A stretch of 46,932 nucleotides of DNA. Origin: an uncultured Gammaproteobacteria bacterium (GTDB lineage Bacteria > Pseudomonadota > Gammaproteobacteria > Arenicellales > JAANXG01). The notes below the pieces were generated by a model. That model was not told where the DNA came from. It ran no database searches and was given only the letters and a program-made list of their open reading frames with translations. The stretch lies in assembly GCA_947258495.1 (NCBI GenBank), contig CAMYIN010000066.1, positions 1 through 46,932 on the forward strand, in the 5' to 3' direction. Positions 41,356 to 46,932 of the stretch are shown here, in pieces. The translations under genes and the position numbers were made by a program. Numbering within the stretch: position 1 is the stretch's first letter; each line of letters starts with the position of its first letter.

Positions 41356-41985
41356 TTAAGCATTCAGTCTGCGCCGTCTTGCAAAGCCTAAACCGGCTAG
41401 GCCAAGGCCCATGAGTAAGAGGGTCGTGGGTTCGGGCACTGAGGCCCCCACAGTATTGATAACAACCCGCTCAATTACGGAGCCGTTTTGAGCGCCTTGG
41501 TTGTGATCCCAAGAGAAAGAAGTGAATGCTGGACCAGAAAAATTGATGATGCCCTGTCCATTATCCGCACCGCCGGTCGAGGTCGTGATCGTGGTACCGT
41601 CAAAAAGGGTCCCGAATTGGTTGGTGTACGAAATGACTACTGGACCATTCGACGTAGAAAAATTGGTAAACGTCTCCGGAGCGCCCGACCCGACATCACT
41701 TGCCGCGTCAAACTCCCATTCTATCGAATCAATGGCTTCAGAGAACGTCAAGGTATAAGAGCCAACGGCGCTACCGGGGCCGAACCAGATTCCCGCGAAA
41801 GTCCCGACGGCAATGTTGGTCAAAACACCGCCTGTTGTCGTGGCCGTCAAAGTTACGCCGCCGGACGAAACGGAAAGTCCTGAACCCAGCAAGGTGTCGT
41901 TGTACGTAATGAGAACGGCGTTTGCTTGCGCAGCCATAGCAAAAATCACCATCCCACTAATGGTTCTAATGAAACTTCGAATCAT
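41356..41985 (-). CDS. PEP-CTERM sorting domain protein (element cargo)
   Basis: This 209-residue exported protein has a signal peptide (MIRSFIRTISGMVIFAMAAQANA) and ends with a clear PEP-CTERM signal: VPEP at about 183-186, a hydrophobic helix TTLLLMGLGLAGLGFA and the basic cluster RRRRLNA. Such proteins are processed by an exosortase (EpsH/XrtA) and reach the surface or matrix of exopolysaccharide-producing bacteria. The middle is Gly/Ser/Thr-rich with many short beta-like stretches (TLTATTTGGVLTNIAVGTFAGIWFGPGSAVGSYTLTFSEAIDSIEWEFD). A G-rich ribosome binding site and a sigma-54-type promoter lie upstream. No exosortase gene is in the window. Its presence inside a phage-like element is unusual. 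Confidence 0.9.
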   Translation of the reverse strand: MIRSFIRTISGMVIFAMAAQANAVLITYNDTLLGSGLSVSSGGVTLTATTTGGVLTNIAVGTFAGIWFGPGSAVGSYTLTFSEAIDSIEWEFDAASDVGSGAPETFTNFSTSNGPVVISYTNQFGTLFDGTTITTSTGGADNGQGIINFSGPAFTSFSWDHNQGAQNGSVIERVVINTVGASVPEPTTLLLMGLGLAGLGFARRRRLNA

Positions 41986-42036
41986 TTTCGTTCCCCCCTC
42001 TTCGGCTATTCGCTAGGATTGCTAGCCATAACGATC

Positions 42037-42052
42037 AGCAATAATCGTGCCG
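42037..42052 (-). promoter_or_regulatory. Sigma-54-type promoter of the PEP-CTERM gene
   Basis: Read on the minus strand, CGGCACGATTATTGCT matches the RpoN consensus (GG at -24 and GC at -12, ten bases between). It lies about 52 bases upstream of the PEP-CTERM start, giving a leader of about 40 bases. Known PEP-CTERM regulons use RpoN with the PrsK/PrsR two-component system. Confidence 0.72.
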
Positions 42053-42110
42053 ATAAGATAACAATCATTTATAAATCAACTACATAGTCATTCTTCTGAC
42101 AGTCAAAAGA

Positions 42111-42479
42111 TTAAGTCGAAAGGAAAACTGTAAAAGATCCTGACATCTTCAGCCTAGATTCCGTCTTTTGGGCCAAAAAAAAGTGTAAAAAATCAAGACA
42201 CCTGTCACAGCTGCGTGATTTGGTGTATTCCCCCCACCGCCACGGCGTGAAACTGCCCGTCCTTATACACACCGCTGGCCCTAACGGATGGGCCGGTGGT
42301 CCGGTAGGGAACGATAAAGCGGTCATTCCGGAGTCATTGGCACGAAAGGCCGGGTTGGGTCGATAGCAGAGATAACACCCCCGCGTTAGTCGCTGCGCTT
42401 CGGCGAATTTTAGTTTGGCATATCGAGAGCAGATAATCGTCCCCTTGGCATCACCCAAACGGGTGAGAATCGCGTCCAT
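42111..42479 (-). CDS. Hypothetical Cys-containing protein at the right end of the element
   Basis: The 122-residue open frame begins directly after the stop of the gene upstream (TGA then ATG), suggesting an operon of two small genes on the minus strand. It shows RLTRGCYLCYRPNPAFRAND near residue 35 and SRSCDRCLDFLHFFL near 90, each with a Cys-x2-Cys pair, which together could bind one zinc ion. No family is recognised. The C-terminus is rich in Phe and Ser. Support is weaker than for the plus-strand genes, because no independent ribosome binding site is clear. Confidence 0.45.
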   Translation of the reverse strand: MDAILTRLGDAKGTIICSRYAKLKFAEAQRLTRGCYLCYRPNPAFRANDSGMTALSFPTGPPAHPLGPAVCIRTGSFTPWRWGEYTKSRSCDRCLDFLHFFLAQKTESRLKMSGSFTVFLST

Positions 42480-42680
42480 TCACGGTCGCAGCGCACTCAA
42501 TAGTTCCGCCCCGTCTCGCCCACCGATCATGGTCCAGGACGCGATCCGCCCGGACTCCACCTTAATAATGATGAATGAGTGGGTGTGCCGGCAATGAAGG
42601 GTGTGTTCCCCGTCGGGGGCGTGTCGTGCGGCGCTGGCTACTTTCTGCTCGCAGGCGAAGCACAGGCGCAAGGGGGTCAT
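42480..42680 (-). CDS. Small hypothetical protein with Cys/His motif
   Basis: The 66-residue product from the ATG at 42680 (a TTG lies two codons earlier) reads MTPLRLCFACEQKVASAARH, followed by a HTLHCRHTHSFIIIKVE segment. Cys-x2-Cys and Cys-x-His spacing suggests a small zinc-binding fold with a beta-rich C-terminal half (GRIASWTMIGGRDGAELL). It is the gene closest to the right arm site of the element. No family is recognised. It may be cargo such as a regulator or an anti-phage factor, but nothing proves it. Confidence 0.5.
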   Translation of the reverse strand: MTPLRLCFACEQKVASAARHAPDGEHTLHCRHTHSFIIIKVESGRIASWTMIGGRDGAELLSALRP

Positions 42681-42702
42681 GGGCAAAGTCTAGCAATCAA
42701 TC

Positions 42703-42722
42703 TTGCTAACCGTTTGCTAACC
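42703..42722 (+). repeat. Right integrase arm-type repeat
   Basis: This is an exact copy of the 20-base repeat at 34859-34878, same orientation. Downstream at 42748 and 42758 the octamer AATGGTAA occurs twice with a 10-base period, which could be binding sites for the excisionase. Confidence 0.72.
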
Positions 42723-42838
42723 AAAGGAACGAAAAGATACGTTAATCAATGGTAAAGAATGGTAAGGTGACCACGCAAAAGCCCCATAATCATTGACTAT
42801 TTGGAAAAGGACGTGACTGCTTGTTAAACGGTCTACGC

Positions 42839-42887
42839 ACTCTGACTCCGCCAGCGGGGGTTCGAATCCCTCTCCCCCAGCCAATAA
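42839..42887 (+). repeat. Right attachment site (49-bp direct repeat, tRNA-Gln fragment)
   Basis: This is a perfect copy of 34777-34825. It holds only the anticodon loop to the 3' end of tRNA-Gln and cannot fold as a tRNA. Original chromosome sequence resumes at 42888. Confidence 0.93.
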
Positions 42888-42901
42888 TATTCGGGTCCAT
42901 A

Positions 42902-42944
42902 CCGGAGACATAGGTAACAGATTATTCCGGAGACATGGGTAACA
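42902..42944. repeat. Tandem 18-bp repeat just outside the right junction
   Basis: CCGGAGACATRGGTAACA occurs at 42902-42919 and 42927-42944, 25 bases apart, with one difference. Repeats of this kind, reading TGTTACCCATGTCTCCGG on the other strand, resemble terminal sequences seen at some insertion sequences. No transposase gene is present, so it may be a solo end or remnant. Confidence 0.5.
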
Positions 42945-43015
42945 CTTTTGGGGCGAAGGGGTTGGGTCCATTTCCTGTCGCATCTCCGGAATCGAAACCG
43001 ACTCCGCACGGGGCG

Positions 43016-44821
43016 CTAGTCCAGAATTACCTGGGGCAACCAGAGGGTGAGTGCCGGAACGTAGGTGATGAAGAGCACGGCGGCAAGCAGAATAAAAAAG
43101 TAGGCCAGAGTAGAGCCGTAGATGTGGACCAGGGGTTCCTTGAAGCGATATGCGGAAAGAAACAGGTTCACCCCTACCGGCGGCGTGATGTAACCCAGTT
43201 GCAGATTGGCGAGAAAAATCACGCCGAGGTGGATGGAGTCCACCCCGTAGGCGGCGGCCATGGGCGCAATCATGGGCACTATGACGATGATTGCGGAATA
43301 AATGTCCATCAATGCCCCGGCGACAATCAAGACGATGTTAACCGCCAGCAGGAACAGGTACGGCGACTGGATGAATTGCTGTATCCATTCCAGGGCGTGC
43401 ATGGGTATGCGGGCTATTACGAGAAAATTGGTGAACCCCAGGGCGACGCCGAGGATGATCATGAAGCCGCCCACCATGACGGCACTTTCCACGACGATGC
43501 GGGGAATGTCCCTCGGCAGGCTGACTTCCCGATGGACAAAGCACTCGATGACAACGGCGTAAAATACCGTCAGCGCCGCCGCCTCCACCAGCGTGGCGAA
43601 GCCGCCGAATATTCCGGCTAGGATCAACAGCGGTAACAGGATCTCCCACTTCGCCTCCCACGATGCCGTATACAGTTCGCGCAGGCGAAACGGCGTACGC
43701 AACGCCTCTCCGCGCCAACCTTTCCAGGCGCCCCAACCGGCGACCACGATCACGAGCAGGACTCCCGGCAGGAGCCCGGCCACGAACAGCCTCGCCAGAT
43801 CGAGTTCGGCGTAAAAGGCGTAAAGGATGACCGGCAGGCTCGGCGGGAAGAGCACGCCGATGGAGCCGGAGACCGTCACCAGGCCCAGGGAGTCGCGTTT
43901 TTGAAAGCGCGCTTTCATGAGCATCGGCAACAACACACCTCCCATGGCGAGGATGGTAATTCCGGAGGCGCCGGTGAGCGGGGTGAAGAACGCCAGCACC
44001 AGCGTAGTGACGACGGCGACGCCTCCGGGCAACCATCCCAGGAGCGCCGAGAAAAGGCGCAGCAACCGCCTGCTCGCGCCGCCTTCCGCAAGGATGTAGC
44101 CCGCAACGGTGAACAGGGGAATCGCGGGGAGCATGGACTCGGTGCTCAAGCGGTAGGTCTCCCCGGGCACCGCCGAGATGGGGGTGCCTTCGTGCCAGAA
44201 AAACAGCAGCGCCGCGCCACCGATGACGGCGTAGATCGGCATGCCCAGGGCCATGGCGAGCAGCAACGCGCAACCGGCCGTCCACATGATCACCGTTCCC
44301 GGTGTGTCGAACAGAAACCCGAGCGCCGCCGGGATCAACAGGCCGAGGGCCACCAGCGAACGGCCTTTCGAACCGCGCGAACCGTGTCGTATCAATCGCA
44401 CCGCGATGAGGGCAAAGCCTATCGGCATGATCGCGGAAAAAAGCCATACCGGGACGCCCCAGGCGACGGTTCCGCCGTACCGGTAGTCGACCGACACCAG
44501 TTGTGCGCTGGCGAACGCCAGGCAGCCCGTGATGCCGACGGCGAGCGCCGAGGTCAGCGCCTTCGCCCGGCGCTGCCAGGTCTCGGACATGAACTCACCG
44601 GTCGACAGCGCGAGTAGCAGGTCGGCGCGCGCAGCCAGGCCGGCGCCGAGGAAGGTTATCCAAAGCGTGAGATGCTGCACCAGCGGAATCGAACCGGGGA
44701 CGCCGGTGCCTGCGACTTCCCGGCCCAGCAACTCCGCGAGCGGCAGAATCGACAGGGCCGCCACTACGAGTACCGCAGCCAGATCCTCCGCAGTCCGCAG
44801 CAAGTCCCGCAACGGCGCCAT
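43016..44821 (-). CDS. Fused TRAP transporter permease DctQM
   Basis: The 601-residue protein joins the small (Q) and large (M) TRAP permease subunits in one chain. Residues 1-165 form the Q-like part with four hydrophobic segments (LAAVLVVAALSILPLAELLGREVAGTGVPGSIPLVQHLTLWITFLGAG). Residues from about 175 on form the M-like part, with PLFTVAGYILAEGGASRRLLRLFSALLGWLPGGVAVVTTLVLAFFTPLTGASGITILAMGG, GSIGVLFPPSLPVILYAF, FIILGVALGFTNFLV and LANLQLGYITPPVGVNLFLSAYRF. It is the last gene of the minus-strand operon tatT-dctP-dctQM, 53 bases after dctP. Fused QM proteins are common in TPAT-type systems. The substrate is not known. Confidence 0.92.
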   Translation of the reverse strand: MAPLRDLLRTAEDLAAVLVVAALSILPLAELLGREVAGTGVPGSIPLVQHLTLWITFLGAGLAARADLLLALSTGEFMSETWQRRAKALTSALAVGITGCLAFASAQLVSVDYRYGGTVAWGVPVWLFSAIMPIGFALIAVRLIRHGSRGSKGRSLVALGLLIPAALGFLFDTPGTVIMWTAGCALLLAMALGMPIYAVIGGAALLFFWHEGTPISAVPGETYRLSTESMLPAIPLFTVAGYILAEGGASRRLLRLFSALLGWLPGGVAVVTTLVLAFFTPLTGASGITILAMGGVLLPMLMKARFQKRDSLGLVTVSGSIGVLFPPSLPVILYAFYAELDLARLFVAGLLPGVLLVIVVAGWGAWKGWRGEALRTPFRLRELYTASWEAKWEILLPLLILAGIFGGFATLVEAAALTVFYAVVIECFVHREVSLPRDIPRIVVESAVMVGGFMIILGVALGFTNFLVIARIPMHALEWIQQFIQSPYLFLLAVNIVLIVAGALMDIYSAIIVIVPMIAPMAAAYGVDSIHLGVIFLANLQLGYITPPVGVNLFLSAYRFKEPLVHIYGSTLAYFFILLAAVLFITYVPALTLWLPQVILD

Positions 44822-44874
44822 CCTTTTAGGAATCGCAGATAGGTTTGTCGGGATGGATTCCCGCGCTTTTCTTG

Positions 44875-45909
44875 CTATTTAGCTTCCGCACTTTGACCGG
44901 ACTTGGTTTGGTTCTGAAATTGCGTGTGCAGTTGCATGATCTTGGAGAAAAGCTGCGGATGCTTCTTGGTGCATTCCAGTTCGGGATAGGCCTTGTTCAC
45001 CTCGGCGCGCCAGAGCTCCATCGTAGCCTGATCGACGCGCACGATCTGCAGTCCGCGTGCCTGCATCTCGCGGATCGCGTCGTCCTCCGCGCGGCGTATC
45101 CGTTCCCGCAAGCCTTTCGCTATGTTCTCCACGGCCTTGATCGCCGGCGCTCTGTACTTCTCGGGTATTCGCTTCCAGGCGTCGAGGTGTATCACGGTGG
45201 CGGCGTTCAGGGGAGCCCACTTTATGTCCGTCATATAAGTGGCAGCCTGATAGCTTCTATCCAGCAACGCGAACAGCGGCGGTACATCGATGGCTTCGAT
45301 CAGCCCCGTCTGCAGCGCCGTAAGCATGTCGGTGGACGCCAGGGGCACGACACGGAAGCCGAACTGCTTGAACAGGCGCTCCGTCTCAGGGAATCCCGCC
45401 GCCGTCCACAGGCGCAGTTTCCTCAGCTCGTCCGGAGTTTTCACCGGTTGTTTGGCGAAGAAGTACACCCAGCCCGCCTCGGCCCAATTCAGCACCTTGA
45501 TCTTTCTGGATTCCAACTTCTCCTGCAGATCCGCGGTGATGGCGCGGCGCACGTAGTCGAGCTCTTCGTAGGAATCGAACAGCAAGGGGATGTTCAGGCA
45601 GTCTATGCTGCTGTCGATCTGCGGCAACCCGGACCCGGATATCGCCACCGCGTCCAGTCCCCGGCGCTGCAGTTTGCGCACCATTTCGGTTTCGCCGCCG
45701 AGAACGCCGCCGGCATAGACGATCACCTGCAGCTCGCCATCGGACAAGTCCCGCCACTGCTGACGAATCCGCAGCAGCGCGTCGTGCCAAGCCGAGCCCT
45801 CCGGGGCGATCGTCCCCAACTTGATTACGACTTCGGCACGGACGATTGCCGGAGACAGCGCACAGCACAACAACGCGAGCGTAAACAGGTACGATTGAAT
45901 TTTTGTCAT
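44875..45909 (-). CDS. TRAP transporter substrate-binding protein of the TPAT type
   Basis: The 344-residue protein has a Sec signal peptide (MTKIQSYLFTLALLCCALSPAIVRA) and a DctP fold: VVIKLGTIAPEGSAWHDALLRI, VYAGGVLGGETEMVRKLQRRGLDAVAISGSGL, then LRLWTAAGFPETERLFKQFGFRVVPLASTDMLTALQTGLIEAIDVPP. The conserved Arg of DctP proteins that binds a carboxylate is usually in the segment corresponding to LRKLRLWTA. It is paired with a TatT-like protein, so it would be TatP of a TPAT system. The ATG follows GGAG very closely. It is different in sequence from the binding protein at 5361-6503. Confidence 0.92.
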   Translation of the reverse strand: MTKIQSYLFTLALLCCALSPAIVRAEVVIKLGTIAPEGSAWHDALLRIRQQWRDLSDGELQVIVYAGGVLGGETEMVRKLQRRGLDAVAISGSGLPQIDSSIDCLNIPLLFDSYEELDYVRRAITADLQEKLESRKIKVLNWAEAGWVYFFAKQPVKTPDELRKLRLWTAAGFPETERLFKQFGFRVVPLASTDMLTALQTGLIEAIDVPPLFALLDRSYQAATYMTDIKWAPLNAATVIHLDAWKRIPEKYRAPAIKAVENIAKGLRERIRRAEDDAIREMQARGLQIVRVDQATMELWRAEVNKAYPELECTKKHPQLFSKIMQLHTQFQNQTKSGQSAEAK

Positions 45910-45942
45910 TCTCCGGTCCTTTCAGTCCGTTTCAGCCATTGC

Positions 45943-46833
45943 TCAAAGAAACAATTCGTCTATGCGGCTTTTGAGCCACTTTGCTCTGCGCTGGGAAAGC
46001 ACGTTGAGCAGACGATGATCGGGGTATGCATCGATGTCCACCGCCAGGGTCTTGTCGAGCAGCTCCTGAAATTCCCGCTTGTCCTGTTTCGGTAGTGAAA
46101 CCGCCTCGGCGTACGCAAGGTGAAGCCCGGCTCGACTGCCGCGAGAGAGTTCCAGCGCCCGCTGGTAGTGTCGGTGTATTGTCTCTTCGTCGCGCGGGCC
46201 CCGACCGACCGCCGCCCACGTTAACCGAAACTCGTGCAGGGTGCCCGCATTCCATGACTCGTCCAGCTCCATGGCGCGATCGAGCAGGGCCTCGACCTCC
46301 GGCAATCTCGCCAACAGTGTCGCGTCGGTGCGGGACACGGATATCGCCAGTCCCAATGCCGCCGCCGCCCAGTACAGCGGCGGCACCGCCGTCTCGGCGT
46401 CCCCATCGGGTATTCGCGACACCGCCTCTTTGGGTTGCGCCGTCCGCCCTGTGGTAAACCCGGGATACGACACTTGCAACGCCCGCAGTGCGTAGTCGAA
46501 GGCCCGGAGATACAACTTCCGCGCGCGTCGGCGATATTCCAGGGCGAGATCCAGGTCCTCGGCGGCTTTTCTGTCGGCCTCGAAATGCACATAGGCGTAG
46601 GCATAGAGGACGTAGCCGCGGCTCGCCGTGACGAGCAGCCCGCGATGGCGCGGGGACTCGGACAACATGCTCTCGACGAGCTTGAGGCTGAAGGGGAGAG
46701 CGGCACCGACCAAGACGAGGTCGTCGTCTCGCTCGTAGACCGAATCACCATCGGCCAGCAGGTCCGCCACCGAATTCACCGCCATGCGTTTCATGGAGCA
46801 TCCCGTCCCGGCGGCGATCACGGACAGCAACAA
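45943..46833 (-). CDS. TRAP-associated TatT-like lipoprotein
   Basis: The protein (about 296 residues) matches the TatT component of TPAT transporters: a helical, TPR-like lipoprotein that binds the substrate-binding protein. It has a lipobox near residue 12 (AAGTGC), then helical repeats such as YVLYAYAYVHFEADRKAAEDLDLALEYRRRARKLYLRAFDYALRAL, and PPLYWAAAALGLAISVSRTDATLLARLPEVEALLDRAMELDESWNAGTLHEF, typical of the family. The start is uncertain: 46833 is a TTG inside the hydrophobic signal; the same frame stays open upstream to the window edge without ATG or GTG, so the real start may be a rare codon nearby (RYLRYPSILALLLSV precedes the lipobox) or lie beyond. It is followed by dctP after 33 bases. 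Confidence 0.85.
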   Translation of the reverse strand: MLLSVIAAGTGCSMKRMAVNSVADLLADGDSVYERDDDLVLVGAALPFSLKLVESMLSESPRHRGLLVTASRGYVLYAYAYVHFEADRKAAEDLDLALEYRRRARKLYLRAFDYALRALQVSYPGFTTGRTAQPKEAVSRIPDGDAETAVPPLYWAAAALGLAISVSRTDATLLARLPEVEALLDRAMELDESWNAGTLHEFRLTWAAVGRGPRDEETIHRHYQRALELSRGSRAGLHLAYAEAVSLPKQDKREFQELLDKTLAVDIDAYPDHRLLNVLSQRRAKWLKSRIDELFL

Positions 46834-46932
46834 CGCCAGGATGGATGGGTAACGCAGGTAGCGTAGCCGCGTTGCGGTCTCCGACTGCGGATTTCGACAG
46901 CCTTGCCAGCTCAGTGACGCGTCTCGCCCGGG

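Larger units (their letters stand above)
34777..42887. mobile_element. Integrated phage-satellite-like element at tRNA-Gln
   Basis: The element is bounded by perfect 49-bp repeats and would be an 8,062-bp circle when excised. Gene order from the left: integrase and zinc-finger protein on the minus strand; then on the plus strand an excisionase-like HTH protein, a Cys-rich miniprotein, a DUF3631-like ATPase with a candidate origin in its 3' end, a P27-like small terminase, two unknown proteins and an HK97-type capsid protein. The right end carries a PEP-CTERM protein and two small genes on the minus strand. Twenty-base arm-type repeats lie inside both ends. Large terminase, portal, protease, tail and lysis genes are absent. 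This fits a phage satellite (PICI or capsid-carrying satellite) better than a whole phage; a reduced prophage is the main alternative. Confidence 0.88.

Noticed and set aside
42839-42887. Second tRNA-Gln gene
   Set aside because: Only the anticodon loop and 3' part are present; no acceptor 5' strand or D arm precedes it. It is the right attachment site.
34777-42887. Complete prophage
   Set aside because: Large terminase, portal, protease, tail and lysis genes are all missing, and the packed coupled operon shows no obvious gene debris.

Overview
The window looks like the chromosome of a GC-rich, ubiquinone-using gammaproteobacterium. The evidence is the FabA/FabB pair of anaerobic-type unsaturated fatty acid synthesis, a Coq7-type hydroxylase, MipA/OmpV and LpxL-family envelope proteins, and the rplM-rpsI pair. 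The transporter content (two TRAP systems and one branched-chain-type ABC system) and the glycolate and lactate oxidation genes suggest a heterotroph or mixotroph living on small organic acids and amides. No 16S gene is present, so the genus cannot be named.

Layout. 1-5060: end of a lactate-utilization operon (lutB end, lutC), fabA-fabB, a BamE-like small periplasmic protein, mipA and coq7. 5361-11249: a three-gene TRAP transporter followed by an amidase, a tiny membrane protein and an unusual binding-protein-like gene without a signal peptide. 11546-12603: a decayed hyi-glxR pair of the glyoxylate-to-glycerate pathway. 13093-19597: a GGDEF-EAL protein, an acyl-AMP ligase carrying its own carrier-protein domain, an LpxL-type acyltransferase and a CoA-transferase. 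19826-26977: livKHMGF, a tartrate/malate-type dehydrogenase and azlCD. 27038-32993: a peroxiredoxin divergent from glcDEF and an associated COG4091-type oxidoreductase. 33023-34821: a [2Fe-2S] ferredoxin, a candidate small RNA, rplM, rpsI and tRNA-Gln(CUG). 43016-46833: a TPAT-type TRAP operon on the minus strand (tatT, dctP, fused dctQM).

The most interesting region is a compact integrated element (34777-42887; 8,062 bp as a circle) at the 3' end of tRNA-Gln, bounded by perfect 49-bp direct repeats. It encodes a tyrosine integrase translationally coupled to a zinc-finger protein. Divergent from these runs a packed operon: an excisionase-like HTH protein, a Cys-rich miniprotein, a DUF3631-like ATPase, a P27-like small terminase, two unknown proteins and an HK97-fold major capsid protein. 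No large terminase, portal, protease or tail gene is present, so it resembles a phage satellite rather than a phage. The 3' end of the ATPase gene carries six copies of a CGTTACA motif arranged symmetrically around one dyad axis, a strong candidate origin. An intrinsic terminator separates the replication genes from the packaging genes. The right end carries cargo: a PEP-CTERM surface protein behind a near-consensus sigma-54 promoter, and two small Cys-containing genes.

A second candidate novelty is a roughly 127-nt small RNA upstream of rplM. It has a near-perfect sigma-70 promoter, three hairpins plus a terminator, and a C-rich loop resembling an anti-Shine-Dalgarno sequence. All functional statements rest on reading the sequence; no database search was run.
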